Of a stretch of 64,000 nucleotides of DNA, positions 21,134-30,380 are shown piece by piece. The position numbers and the translations under genes were made by a program. Positions within the stretch are counted from its first letter, which is position 1; each line of letters starts with the position of its first letter. The notes under the pieces were generated by a model. It saw only the letters and a list, made by a program, of their open reading frames with translations. It was not told where the DNA came from and did not search any database. Source of the DNA: Nocardioides sp. B-3. GTDB lineage: Bacteria; Actinomycetota; Actinomycetes; Propionibacteriales; Nocardioidaceae. The stretch covers positions 2,480,001 through 2,544,000 of the forward strand of contig NZ_CP087968.1 of NCBI RefSeq assembly GCF_024703895.1. Reading direction: 5' to 3'.

Positions 21134-21502
21134 ATGATCCAGCAGGAGTCGCGACTCAAGGTCGCCGACAACACCGGTGCAAAGGAGATCCTCTGCATCC
21201 GTGTTCTCGGTGGCTCGGGCCGTCGCTACGCCGGCATCGGTGACGTCATCGTCGCCACTGTCAAGGATGCGATCCCCGGTGGCAACGTCAAGAAGGGCGA
21301 CGTCGTCAAGGCCGTCATCGTGCGCACCGTCAAGGAGCGCCGTCGTGCCGATGGTTCCTACATCAAGTTCGACGAGAACGCCGCCGTGATCCTCAAGGCC
21401 GATGGCGAGCCGCGAGGCACCCGCATCTTCGGCCCCGTGGGCCGCGAGCTGCGCGAGAAGAAGTTCATGAAGATCATCTCGCTCGCCCCCGAGGTGTTGT
21501 GA
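21134..21502 (+). CDS. rplN: 50S ribosomal protein L14
   Basis: 122 residues, intact. [28 protein letters not shown] and [23 protein letters not shown] are signature ends. L14 forms an intersubunit bridge. First gene of the spc cluster, with GGGAGAAATA before the ATG. Confidence 0.98.
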   Translation: MIQQESRLKVADNTGAKEILCIRVLGGSGRRYAGIGDVIVATVKDAIPGGNVKKGDVVKAVIVRTVKERRRADGSYIKFDENAAVILKADGEPRGTRIFGPVGRELREKKFMKIISLAPEVL

Positions 21503-21505
21503 GAG

Positions 21506-21857
21506 ATGGGTAAAGGCATGAATATCAAGAAGGGCGACACCGTCAAGGTGATCGCGGGCAAGGACAAGGGCGCCGAAGGCAAGGTCATCTCGGTGCTCCG
21601 TGAGGATCAGCGCGTGATCGTCGAGGGTGTCAACCGCGTCAAGCGGCACACCAAGGCGGTCCAGGGGTGGCAACACCGGCGGCATCATCACGGCCGAGGC
21701 CCCCATCCACGTCAGCAACGTCATGCTCGTCGAGGGTGACGGCGTCACCCGCGTCGGTTTCCGTCGCGACGAGGTGACCAAGCGTCGCGCCGACGGCTCG
21801 ACGTACCCCGCAGAGCGCAGCGTTCGCGTGTCGCGCAAGACCGGTAAGGAGATCTGA
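21506..21857 (+). CDS. rplX: 50S ribosomal protein L24
   Basis: Assembly-initiator protein near the tunnel exit. The KOW motif is in [20 protein letters not shown]. The frame breaks at 21661-21667, where CCAGGGG replaces CCAGGG of Val-Gln-Gly-Gly-Asn. It resumes with [16 protein letters not shown] and ends RKTGKEI. About 117 residues. Confidence 0.96.
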
Positions 21858-21858
21858 G

Positions 21859-22422
21859 ATGGCTGAGACCACCACCGAGATCCCGCGCCTCAAGGCTCGC
21901 TACCGCGCGGAGATCATTCCGGCGCTGCAGACCGAGTTCGACATCAAGAACATCATGCAGGTCCCCGGCCTGACCAAGATCGTCGTGAACATGGGTGTGG
22001 GCGAAGCTGCTCGCGACTCCAAGCTCATCGAAGGCGCGATCAAGGACCTGACCGCGATCACCGGCCAGAAGCCGTCGGTGACCAAGGCTCGCAAGTCGAT
22101 CGCCCAGTTCAAGCTGCGCGAGGGTATGCCGATCGGCGCCCACGTCACGCTGCGTGGCGACCGCATGTGGGAGTTCCTCGACCGCCTGCTGTCCCTCGCC
22201 CTGCCGCGCATCCGCGACTTCCGCGGGCTCAGTGCCCAGCAGTTCGACGGTCGTGGCAACTACACGTTCGGTCTGACCGAGCAGGTCATGTTCCACGAGA
22301 TCGACCAGGACAAGATCGACCGCTCGCGCGGTATGGACATCACGGTCGTCACCACCGCCACCAACGACGACGAGGGTCGCGCCCTGCTCAAGCAGCTCGG
22401 CTTCCCGTTCAAGGAGAACTGA
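21859..22422 (+). CDS. rplE: 50S ribosomal protein L5
   Basis: 187 residues, intact. L5 binds 5S rRNA and contacts S13 and P-site t[22 protein letters not shown] and [24 protein letters not shown] are diagnostic. Follows rplX by one base. Confidence 0.98.
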   Translation: MAETTTEIPRLKARYRAEIIPALQTEFDIKNIMQVPGLTKIVVNMGVGEAARDSKLIEGAIKDLTAITGQKPSVTKARKSIAQFKLREGMPIGAHVTLRGDRMWEFLDRLLSLALPRIRDFRGLSAQQFDGRGNYTFGLTEQVMFHEIDQDKIDRSRGMDITVVTTATNDDEGRALLKQLGFPFKEN

Positions 22423-22423
22423 C

Positions 22424-22609
22424 ATGGCGAAGACTTCGCTCAAGGTCAAGGCCGCCCGCAAGCCCAAGTTCGCGGTTCGTGGCTACACCCGTTGCCAGCG
22501 CTGCGGCCGCCCCAAGGCGGTCTACCGCAAGTTCGGCCTGTGCCGGATCTGCCTGCGCGAGATGGCACACCGTGGCGAGCTGCCCGGCGTGACCAAGTCC
22601 TCCCGGTAA
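22424..22609 (+). CDS. rpsN: 30S ribosomal protein S14, zinc-binding (type Z)
   Basis: 61 residues, intact. The short zinc form, with CQRC and CRIC pairs around the Zn site, followed by [18 protein letters not shown]. Starts one base after rplE. Zinc-limited actinobacteria often carry a second zinc-free S14 elsewhere; none is in this window. Confidence 0.97.
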   Translation: MAKTSLKVKAARKPKFAVRGYTRCQRCGRPKAVYRKFGLCRICLREMAHRGELPGVTKSSR

Positions 22610-22685
22610 GCCACCAGACTTTCACCTCACAACCGCTGAAGGTCCGCCCAGCGCGGAAACCACAGAAGAGAGAGAACATCCAGCT

Positions 22686-23094
22686 ATGACCATGACTGAC
22701 CCGATCGCAGACATGCTGACGCGTCTGCGCAACGCCAACCAGGGCGTACCACGACGAGGTGTCGATGCCCTTCAGCAAGATGAAGGAAGGCCTCGCCGAG
22801 ATCCTCAAGCAGGAGGGCTACATCACGTCGTTCGACGTGAAGGAGCCGACTGAGGGTGAGGTCGGCAAGACGCTGATCGTCACGCTCAAGTACGGCCGCA
22901 ACCGCGAGCGCTCCATCGCCGGGGTCCGCCGCATCAGCAAGCCCGGTCTCCGGGTCTACGCCAAGGCCACGGGTCTCCCGAAGGTCCTCGGCGGGCTGGG
23001 TGTCGCGATCATCTCGACGAGCCGGGGCCTCCTGACCGACCGCCGGGCCAACCAGAAGGGCGTGGGCGGAGAAGTCCTCGCCTACGTCTGGTAA
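22686..23094 (+). CDS. rpsH: 30S ribosomal protein S8
   Basis: 16S central-domain protein; in E. coli the translational repressor of the spc operon. [19 protein letters not shown] and the C-terminal [25 protein letters not shown] are characteristic. Break at 22739-22744, CCAGGG for CCAGG (Asn-Gln-Ala-Tyr). About 135 residues. Confidence 0.97.
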
Positions 23095-23126
23095 TCCGGA
23101 CTACTAGACCAGAAGGAGAAACAAGC

Positions 23127-23669
23127 ATGTCGCGTATTGGCAGGCTCCCCATCCCGGTCCCGTCCGGTGTCGATGTTGCCATCGACCGGGCGACGGTCAC
23201 CGTCAAGGGCCCCAAGGGCACGCTCAGCCACACCGTGGCCACGCCCATCGTGGTGGAGAAGGGTGAGGACGGCGTCCTCTCCGTCAACCGCCCGAACGAC
23301 GAGCGCGAAAGCCGCTCGCTGCACGGTCTGACCCGCACCCTGATCAACAACATGGTTGTCGGCGTCACCGAGGGCTACGAGAAGAAGCTCGAGATCGTGG
23401 GCGTGGGTTACCGCGTGCTGCCCAAGGGCCCCACGCAGCTCGAGTTCCAGCTCGGCTACTCCCACCCGATCGTGTTCGACGCACCTGAGGGCATCACGTT
23501 CACGACCGAGGGCCCGACCAAGCTCGGCGTCGTCGGTATCGACAAGCAGCTCGTGGGTGAGGTCGCGGCCAAGATCCGCAAGCTGCGCAAGCCTGAGCCC
23601 TACAAGGGCAAGGGCGTGCGTTACTCCGGCGAGCACATCCGCCGCAAGGTCGGAAAGGCCGGTAAGTGA
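23127..23669 (+). CDS. rplF: 50S ribosomal protein L6
   Basis: 180 residues, intact. [17 protein letters not shown] and the C-terminal [24 protein letters not shown] are typical. L6 sits near the sarcin-ricin loop where EF-G and EF-Tu bind. AGAAGGAGAA precedes the ATG. Confidence 0.98.
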   Translation: MSRIGRLPIPVPSGVDVAIDRATVTVKGPKGTLSHTVATPIVVEKGEDGVLSVNRPNDERESRSLHGLTRTLINNMVVGVTEGYEKKLEIVGVGYRVLPKGPTQLEFQLGYSHPIVFDAPEGITFTTEGPTKLGVVGIDKQLVGEVAAKIRKLRKPEPYKGKGVRYSGEHIRRKVGKAGK

Positions 23670-23670
23670 C

Positions 23671-24054
23671 ATGGCTATCTCACTGAGCAACAACAAGCAC
23701 ACCGCTGGTCGCGTCAAGTCGCGTCTGCGTCGTCAGGTCCGAGGCCGCAAGCGCGTCTCCGGCACTGCCGAGCGTCCGCGCTCGGTCGTCACCAAGTCGG
23801 CCAAGCACCTCTCTGTCCGGGTCGTTGACGACCTGCAGGGTGCGACGCTGGCCTACGCCTCCACCATGGAGGCCGACGTCCGCGCCGCCGCAGGTGACAA
23901 GACTGCCAAGGCAGTCAAGGTCGGTGAGCTCGTTGCCGAGCGCGCCAAGGCCGCTGGCATCGACGCAGTCGTCTTCGACCGCGCCGGCAACAAGTACCAC
24001 GGCCGCATCGCGGCCCTTGCAGACGCCGCCCGTGAGGGCGGACTGTCGTTCTGA
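23671..24054 (+). CDS. rplR: 50S ribosomal protein L18
   Basis: 127 residues, intact. Binds 5S rRNA with L5. [21 protein letters not shown] and the C-terminal [24 protein letters not shown] are conserved. Starts one base after the rplF stop. Confidence 0.97.
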   Translation: MAISLSNNKHTAGRVKSRLRRQVRGRKRVSGTAERPRSVVTKSAKHLSVRVVDDLQGATLAYASTMEADVRAAAGDKTAKAVKVGELVAERAKAAGIDAVVFDRAGNKYHGRIAALADAAREGGLSF

Positions 24055-24099
24055 TCGCCAACGCGGTAAGAGAGAGATCTTAGATATGGAGCACATCTC

Positions 24100-24737
24100 A
24101 TGAGCGGAGCCCAGCGCGGACAGCGCAGCGGTGGCTCGGGCGACCGTCGTCAGCGTGACGACCGTCGCGGTGGCGGCGCTGAAAAGTCTGTCTACATCGA
24201 GGCGCGTCGTAGCCATCAACCGAGTTGCCAAGGTCGTGAAGGGTGGTCGTCGCTTCAGCTTCACCGCCCTCGTGATCGTGGGCGACGGCGACGGTCTCGT
24301 CGGCGTCGGCTACGGCAAGGCGAAGGAAGTTCCCGCGGCGATCGCCAAGGGTGTCGAGGAAGCCAAGAAGTCCTTCTTCAAGGTTCCCCGCATCCGGGGC
24401 ACCATCCCGCACCCGGTCCAGGGGCGAGAAGGCGGCAGGCGTCGTCCTGCTCCGCCCGGCGTCCCCCGGTACCGGTGTCATCGCCGGTGGTCCCGTGCGC
24501 GCGGTTCTCGAGTGCGCCGGCATCCACGACGTCCTGAGCAAGTCGCTCGGTTCCTCCAACCAGATCAACATCGTCCACGCCACCGTGGCCGCGCTGAAGA
24601 TGCTGGAAGAGCCCGAGCAGGTCGCCGCTCGTCGCGGCCTGACCGTCGAGCAGGTCACCCCGGCCGCGATCCTCAAGGCTCGCGAGGCCGGCAAGGTCGA
24701 GGCCGCTGCTGCGGCCGCTGCGGGGGTGTCGTCCTGA
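24100..24737 (+). CDS. rpsE: 30S ribosomal protein S5
   Basis: Decoding-fidelity protein. An N-terminal Gly/Arg/Asp/Gln-rich extension (residues 1-28) precedes the double-stranded RNA-binding domain ([20 protein letters not shown]), then the C-terminal [12 protein letters not shown] and [13 protein letters not shown]. Two breaks: about 24201 (extra G after Ile-Glu) and 24418-24424 (CCAGGGG for CCAGGG, Val-Gln-Gly-Glu). The stop overlaps the rpmD start by one base. Confidence 0.96.
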
Positions 24738-24919
24738 TGGCCCAGCTCAAGGTCACGCAGAACAAGGGCCTCATCGGTCTCAAGCAGAACCAGCGCGACA
24801 CTCTGCGCTCGCTGGGCCTGAAGCGGATCAACGATGTGGTCGTCAAGGAGGACCGCCCGGAGATCCGGGGCATGGTCCAGACCGTCCGTCACCCGGTGAC
24901 GGTCGAGGAGGTCGACTGA
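24737..24919 (+). CDS. rpmD: 50S ribosomal protein L30
   Basis: 60 residues, intact. [25 protein letters not shown] and [14 protein letters not shown] match the family along the whole length. Overlaps rpsE by one base and rplO starts one base later. Confidence 0.97.
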   Translation: MAQLKVTQNKGLIGLKQNQRDTLRSLGLKRINDVVVKEDRPEIRGMVQTVRHPVTVEEVD

Positions 24920-24920
24920 C

Positions 24921-25366
24921 ATGGCTGCTCTCAAGCTGCACCACCTGCGCCCCGCACCGGGCGCCAAGACCGCCAAGACCCGCGTGGGTCGCGGTGAGGG
25001 CTCCAAGGGCAAGACCGCGGGCCGCGGTACCAAGGGCACCAAGGCTCGCTACCGGGTTCCGGTCGCCTTCGAAGGTGGCCAGATGCCGATCCACATGCGT
25101 CTGCCCAAGCTGAAGGGGTTCAAGAACCCGTTCAAGGTGGAGTTCCGGGTCGTCAACCTCGACAAGCTGGGCGAGCTCTTCCCGCAGGGTGGAGCCGTCT
25201 CGGTCGAGGACCCGGTCGCCAACGGCGCGGTCCGCAAGGGCCAGCCGGTCAAGGTGCTCGGCCGGGGGGCGACATCAACGTCGCCGTCCGGGTCAGCGCC
25301 AACGTGTTCTCGGGCTCCGCCAAGGAGAAGATCGAGGCCGCTGGCGGCACCGCCACGGTGGTCTGA
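24921..25366 (+). CDS. rplO: 50S ribosomal protein L15
   Basis: Late-assembly 50S protein. [11 protein letters not shown], then [17 protein letters not shown] and [20 protein letters not shown] are diagnostic. Break at 25262-25269, where CCGGGGGG stands for CCAGGG (Gly-Gln-Gly-Asp-Ile). About 148 residues. It ends the spc cluster, and a hairpin follows. Confidence 0.96.
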
Positions 25367-25395
25367 GGACCATCACCGAACATCGCTAGATCGCT

Positions 25396-25429
25396 GCCCG
25401 GCCGAACAGTGGGAACTGTGCGGCCGGGC
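25396..25429 (+). terminator. Long hairpin between rplO and secY
   Basis: GCCCGGCCG and CGGCCGGGC enclose an inner ACAGT/ACTGT stem with a four-base loop. There is no strong T tract. It probably attenuates read-through from the spc cluster into secY. Confidence 0.65.
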
Positions 25430-25450
25430 TTGCGCGTTCACCGGGGCAAC

Positions 25451-25475
25451 TGGACAGTCACGTCACTGTTAGGCT
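25451..25475 (+). promoter_or_regulatory. Possible secY promoter
   Basis: A TGTTAGGCT stretch supplies an extended -10 (TAGGCT, 25470-25475). The -35 match is poor: TGGACA at 25451 gives only 13 bases of spacing. It would give a leader of about 95 bases. Confidence 0.35.
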
Positions 25476-25577
25476 TCCCCGGGCCCTCTCGGAGGTAGTC
25501 CCACTAGTTTCACCGAGGGTTTCATCGGCCGGGTCAGGACGCCTCCTGCGCCGGCAACGCATCAGAAAGAGGATCCT

Positions 25578-26874
25578 GTGCTCAGCGCGTTCGCCAACGC
25601 TTTCCGCACGCCGGACCTGCGGCGCAAGCTGCTGTTCGTCCTGCTGATTGTCATGATCTTCCGGCTCGGCTCCCGGGTGCCGACGCCCGGTGTCCACGTT
25701 GCCAACGTCGATGCGTGCCTCAACGACGTGGAGTCCAACGGGCTCTACCAGCTCGTCAACCTGTTCTCCGGTGGTGCGCTGCTCCAGCTGACGATCTTCG
25801 CGCTGGGGATCATGCCCTACATCACCGCCAGCATCATTCTGCAGCTGCTCGTCGTGGTGATCCCGCGGCTCGAAGCGCTGAAGAAGGAGGGCCGGGCGGG
25901 CCAGACCAAGATCACGCAGTACACGCGCTACCTCACGCTTGGCCTCGCGCTGCTCCGGGCCACCGGGATCGTGGCGCTGGCGCGCTCCGGCAACCTGCTC
26001 CGGGGGCTGTGACCGCGACCTGCTGCACAGCGACAGCACCGCGACCTTCCTGACGATGGTCATCACCATGACCGCCGGCACCGCCGTCATCATGTGGCTC
26101 GGCGAGCTCATCACCGACCGCGGCATCGGCAACGGCATGTCGATCATGATCTTCTGCCGGGTCGTCGCGACGTTCCCGTCCTCGTTGTGGGGCGTCCAGA
26201 CGTCGCAAGGCTGGGCCGTCTTCGCGATCGTGATGGTGATCGGCCTGATCCCGGTCGCGGCCGTCATCTTCATCGAGCAGGCGCAGCGACGCATCCCCGT
26301 GCAGTACGCCCGACGCATGGTCGGTCGCAAGATGTTCGGTGGCTCGTCGACGTACATCCCGCTCAAGGTCAACCAGGCCGGCATCATCCCGGTCATCTTC
26401 GCCAGCTCGCTGCTCTACCTCCCGGCGATGGCTGTGCAGTTCAACCAGACCAGCACGTCACCCGTGCTGCAGTTCATCAACAAGTATCTGGTCAGTGGCG
26501 ACAACCCCCTCTACATGGCGGTCTACTTCCTGCTGATCATCTTCTTCACGTACTTCTACGTCTCGATCACCTTCAACCCCGAAGAGGTCGCTGACAACAT
26601 GAAGAAGTACGGCGGCTTCATCCCCGGGATCCGGGCGGGCAAGCCGACCGAGGACTACCTCGCATATGTCTTGTCCCGCATCACGTTCCCCGGAGCGATG
26701 TACCTCGGCCTCATCTCGCTGGTGCCGCTGATCGCGTTTGCCATGATCAACGCCGACCAGAACTTCCCCTTCGGCGGCACCTCGATCCTGATCATGGTCG
26801 GCGTCGCGCTGGACACCGTGAAGCAGATCGAGAGCCAGCTCCAGCAGCGCAACTACGAAGGGTTCCTGCGTTAA
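25578..26874 (+). CDS. secY: Preprotein translocase subunit SecY
   Basis: Ten-helix core of the Sec protein-conducting channel. LSAFANAFRTPDLRRKLLFVLL opens helix 1, and the plug and TM3 region are normal (GGALLQLTIFALGIMPYITASIILQLL). ERGIGNGMS-like DRGIGNGMSIMIF and PLKVNQAGIIPVIFASSLLYLP follow, and the protein ends with the basic tail YEGFLR. One break at 26000-26006, CCGGGGG for CCAGGG (Leu-Gln-Gly-Cys-Asp). GTG start with AGAAAGAGGA upstream. adk starts directly after the stop. Confidence 0.97.
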
Positions 26875-27451
26875 ATGAGACTCATCATCATGGGCCCGCC
26901 CGGCGCGGGCAAGGGCACCCGTGCGAAGTTCATCGCCGAGCACTTCGCCATCCCGGCCATCTCGACCGGAGACATCTTCCGGGCCAACGTCACCCGGGGC
27001 ACCGAGCTGGGCATCGAGGCCAAGCGCTACATGGACGCCGGCGAATACGTCCCCGACGAGGTCACCAACAAGATGGTGCGCAACCGCATCGACGAGCCCG
27101 ACGCTGACCCCGGCTTCCTGCTCGACGGCTACCCGCGCACCCTCGCGCAGGTCGAAGAGCTCGACGGGATGATCAAGCACACCGGTCACGCCCTCGACGC
27201 CGTGGTCGTGCTCACGGTCAACCGGGACGAGGTCGTCGAGCGGCTGCTCCAGCGGGCCGAGACCGAGGGTCGCGCCGACGACACCGCGGACGTGATCCGC
27301 CGGCGCCGGGGAGATCTACGCCGAGGAGACCGCGCCGCTGATCGAGGTCTACCGCCAGCGCAACCTGATCATCGAGGTCGACGGCCTCGGTGAGATCGAC
27401 GACGTCACCCAGCGCATCTTCGACGCGCTGGATGTCGTGCCGCAGAGCTGA
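26875..27451 (+). CDS. adk: Adenylate kinase, short form
   Basis: Interconverts AMP + ATP with 2 ADP. P-loop GPPGAGKGT at residues 7-15. [11 protein letters not shown] is the AMP-binding region. The protein lacks the long LID insertion, giving about 191 residues, as is usual in actinobacteria. Residue 16 reads Arg where nearly all have Gln (GKGTQ); the codon context CCCGTGCG versus expected CCCAGGCG suggests an in-frame miscall of CCAGG. The frame breaks at 27306-27311 (CCGGGG for CCAGG, Arg-Gln-Glu-Ile). Starts one base after secY. Confidence 0.95.
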
Positions 27452-27459
27452 CTGAACCA

Positions 27460-28285
27460 GTGGTGTTCGCCAACCGGGGCCTCGGAGATCAAGACCCGCG
27501 CCCAGATCGACAAGATGCGGGTCGCCGGGCTCCCGGTGGGGAGACCCTCGAGCTGTTGCGCGCGGCCGCCCGCCCGGGTGTGACCACCGGCGAGCTCGAC
27601 GCGATCGCCGAGGCCAACATCCGCGACCACGGCGGCATCCCGTCGTTCAAGGGATACAGCCACCCGCCCTTCCCGGCCACGATCTGTGCGTCGGTCAATG
27701 ACGAGGTCGTGCACGGCATCCCCGGCCAGCGTGTGCTGGCCGACGGCGACATCATCTCCATCGACTGCGGTGCGATCGTCGACGGCTGGCACGGCGACGC
27801 CGCGATCACGGTAGCGATCGGTGAGGTCGCTGCCGAGGTCACCGAGCTCATGCGGGTCACCGAGGCAGCCTTGTGGGCGGGTCTGGCCGCGGCCCGGCTC
27901 GGAGGGCGTGTCACCGACATCTCGCACGCCGTCGAGCGTCACGTCCGCAGCCGGGGGAGCTACGGCATCCTCGAGGACTACACCGGACACGGCATCGGAA
28001 CCGAGATGCACATGGCGCCCAACGTCCCCAACTTCGGTCGCCCGGGCAAGGGCCCGACGCTCGTGGAGGGCCTCGCCCTTGCGGTCGAGCCGATGGTGAC
28101 CCTCGGGTCGAAGGAGACCGACCTCCTCGAGGACGACTGGACCGTAGCCACGATCGACGGGTCGATGGCCGCCCACTTCCGAGCACACCTTCACGCTCAC
28201 GCCCGAGGGCACCCGGGTGCTGACGGCCGTCGACGGTGGGGCCGCACGCCTCGCCGAGCTCGGAGTCCCGTTCGGCGGTCGCTGA
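27460..28285 (+). CDS. map: Methionine aminopeptidase, type I
   Basis: Removes the N-terminal Met from nascent proteins. The metal-ligand pattern is visible: ISIDCGAIVDGWHGDAA (Asp, Asp), DYTGHGIGTEMH (His), AVEPMVT (Glu), and the final Glu in the TVATIDGS region context. Breaks: 27480 (CCTCGG for CCTGG, Gly-Leu-Glu-Ile), about 27532-27541 (CCCGG for CCTGG plus a lost G), and 28178 (TTCCGAG for TTCGAG, His-Phe-Glu-His). Two GTG starts in a row at 27460 and 27463. Follows adk by eight bases. In most actinobacteria infA would be next, but not here. Confidence 0.93.
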
Positions 28286-28334
28286 AGCGGTCGGCGCGTG
28301 GGCGAGTTCGCGTCGCCGTACACACGCGTGAAAG

Positions 28335-28490
28335 ACTGACGACACAGGAGGGGAGTATTCCCCGTGATGGTGTCGTCAGTACAGGCGCGGGCGCGAGCCC
28401 ACACCCGGTGCCATCGGTTCGCGTGCGCAGGAGTCGCGAGCGGAAGAGACCTCCGGAGTCCTACGTACGCGCGGTGAATGCCGTGTGCAG
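28335..28490 (+). ncRNA. Putative yybP-ykoY (Mn2+) riboswitch upstream of terC
   Basis: The block AGGAGGGGAGTA at 28347-28357, GTCGTCAGTAC near 28372 and GAGACCTCCGGAGTCC at 28446-28461 match the conserved loops I recall for this motif in actinobacteria. The aptamer class senses manganese and often controls TerC-like exporters, which is exactly what follows. Boundaries are approximate and were not folded. Confidence 0.7.
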
Positions 28491-28520
28491 TCCCGATCCA
28501 CTCCGGAGGAGAATCCACAC

Positions 28521-29580
28521 GTGAATGCAATTCTCGGCGACTCGGTCGCCTCACCCGCAGTCTGGGCGATCACGATCGTCGTGACCGTGGGGGTGCTGCT
28601 GGTCGACCTGCTCGTCATCGCCCGGCGCCCGCACGAGCCCACCATGGGCGAGGTATCACGCCACCCGGCGCTCTTCGTGGGCATGGCGATCGTCTTCGGC
28701 GTGGCACTGCTCGTCTTCGCCCACCCGCACGAGCTCTCGCCCAACCCCGGGGCGGAGTTCTTCGCCGGCTGGCTGACGGAGTACAGCCTCTCGGTCGACA
28801 ACCTGTTCATCTTCATCATCATCATGAACAGCTTTGCCGTGCCCCGGCAGTTCCAGCAGACGGCGCTGATGATCGGCATCGTGCTGGCCCTGATCATGCG
28901 GGCGATCTTCATCATCGTGGGCGCCGCCGCAGTCAACGAGTTCAGCTGGGTCTTCTACCTCTTCGGCCTCTTCCTCGTGTACACCGCCGTCAAGCTGGCC
29001 AAGGAGGGCGGTGAGGACGAGGACGAGTACGAGGAGAACCGCCCGGTGAAGTTCGCGGAGAACCACCTGCCGGCCACCAAGGAATGGAACGGGACCAAAC
29101 TCTTCAGCCCGGAGAACGGCAAGCGCGTCATCACCCCGATGTTCCCGGTGGTGCTGACCCTCGGCACGACCGACCTGCTGTTCGCGCTCGACTCGATCCC
29201 GGCGATCTACGGCCTCACCCAGGACCCCTACCTCGTCTTCACCGCCAACATCTTCGCGCTGATGGGCCTGCGCCAGCTCTACTTCCTGATCGGCGGCCTG
29301 CTCCAGCGCCTGATCTACCTGTCCTACGGGCTCGCGTTCCTGCTCGCCTTCATCGGCGTCAAGCTGATCCTGCACGCGATGCACGAGAACGAGCTGCCCT
29401 TCATCAACGGCGGCCACGGCATCCACTGGGCGCCCGAGATCCCGATCTGGTTGTCGCTCGTGGTCATCATCGGCACCCCGGCCGTCACCGCGGTCGCGTC
29501 CCCGGGTGGTCTCCGGTCGGATGACCGCGGCCGAGCAGGACGCCGCAACGGGTCCTCGCCGTGACTGGGACAACGACTGA
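28521..29580 (+). CDS. TerC-family integral membrane protein (metal exporter)
   Basis: About 353 residues, eight or nine helices. The TerC hallmarks EYSLSVDNLFIFIIIMNSF near residue 88 and GTTDLLFALDSIPAIYG near residue 225 carry the paired Asp/Asn residues within the membrane. An acidic loop (GGEDEDEYEEN) separates the halves. TerC proteins of this type export manganese, or load it into secreted proteins, which fits the upstream riboswitch. A break at 29500-29506 (CCCCGGG for CCCTGG, Ser-Leu-Val-Val) truncates the tail; restored, it ends at 29580. GTG start with GGAGGAG ten bases before. Confidence 0.88.
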
Positions 29581-29598
29581 ATCAGCAGCCGAGGCTGC

Positions 29599-30216
29599 TC
29601 AGCACTCCGGGCGGCGCAGTGTCGCCTCGTCGGCGCTGGTGATCGGAAGGTCCCACGCCACTGCCACCCGGAGATACTTCCGCGCATAGGTGCAGTGGTA
29701 GCGCCGGCGAGGCGGCAGCCACTCCGAGGGGCTCGACGCCTCCTTGGCGTCGTTGGCGGCGGCCGAGACGGCGAGCAGCCCGCGCCGGACGTCGTTCGCG
29801 AAGGCTGTACGGCGACGCTGCGGCCACGCCCGGGCGCCGCCGTGCCACGCCTCGGCCAGCGGGTAGATGTGGTCGATCGAGATGTAGTAACCGTCGTCCT
29901 GCCACGTCAGCCGACGACCGGTGTAGGGGTCTGTGAGCCGGGCGTCGTAGATGCGGCACTTCGATCCCCACCGCATCTCGATGTCGCGCATCTGCTGGAG
30001 CAGCACGTCTTCGCGGGTGGTGCACCCGTTGTGGGCGAACGGGCCGTCGTGGTCGTCGGTCCACGGCTCGCCGGAGACGCAGGCCCCCGGATCGCAGTCG
30101 CGGTCGTAGCCGGGGTGGTAGGGCTCAGTGGCCACGACCTCGACGGCCGACAGCAGCCGATCGACCCGGGAGTCGTCCGCGGCCTGCGCGGGGGTGGGCA
30201 GCGGCGTACAGGCCAT
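29599..30216 (-). CDS. Secreted HNH-family endonuclease (DUF1524 type), 5' end uncertain
   Basis: The nuclease core has SIDHIYPLAEAWHGGARAW, FANDVRRGLLAVSAAANDAKEASSPSEWLPP and YHCTYARKYLRV: the His-Asn-Lys pattern of GmrSD-C/DUF1524 nucleases common in actinobacteria. Four Cys residues in DRDCDPGACVSG and NGCTT may form disulfides. Upstream of ATG 30216 the same frame reads LIVAALAMAC, a convincing lipoprotein signal. No ATG, GTG or TTG start precedes it, because a tandem repeat (30242-30365) occupies that place. So the true N-terminus is probably further upstream or was lost by the repeat insertion. Confidence 0.75.
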   Translation of the reverse strand: MACTPLPTPAQAADDSRVDRLLSAVEVVATEPYHPGYDRDCDPGACVSGEPWTDDHDGPFAHNGCTTREDVLLQQMRDIEMRWGSKCRIYDARLTDPYTGRRLTWQDDGYYISIDHIYPLAEAWHGGARAWPQRRRTAFANDVRRGLLAVSAAANDAKEASSPSEWLPPRRRYHCTYARKYLRVAVAWDLPITSADEATLRRPEC

Positions 30217-30241
30217 GGCGAGTGCCGCGACGATGAGGCGA

Positions 30242-30365
30242 CCCCTTGCCGCAAGCGGCTGCGGGGTTCGCGAGGAGCGCCCGCCGCGACTACGTCGCGG
30301 GAGACGCCCCCTTGCCGCAAGCGGCTGCGGGGTTCGCGAGGAGCGCCCGCCGCGACTACGTCGCG
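30242..30365. repeat. Two 58-bp direct repeats, 66-bp period
   Basis: Copies at 30242-30299 and 30308-30365 are identical over 58 bases, beginning CCCCTTGCCGCAAGCGGC. Each contains the palindrome CTTGCCGCAAG and an outer CCCC/GGGG pairing, so each can fold into a hairpin. They lie between the kinase stop and the signal sequence of the HNH gene. A related partial copy lies after rpmJ at 44754. Confidence 0.85.
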
Positions 30366-30380
30366 TCCGCCGCTCCTCGC

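Noticed and set aside
28340..28400. A short coding sequence before terC
   Set aside because: The block matches riboswitch-like conserved loops and has no plausible start and ribosome binding site.
29584..29599. AGCAGCC/GGCTGCT as a terC terminator
   Set aside because: Only seven base pairs with a two-base loop, too tight to fold well, and overlapping the HNH stop.
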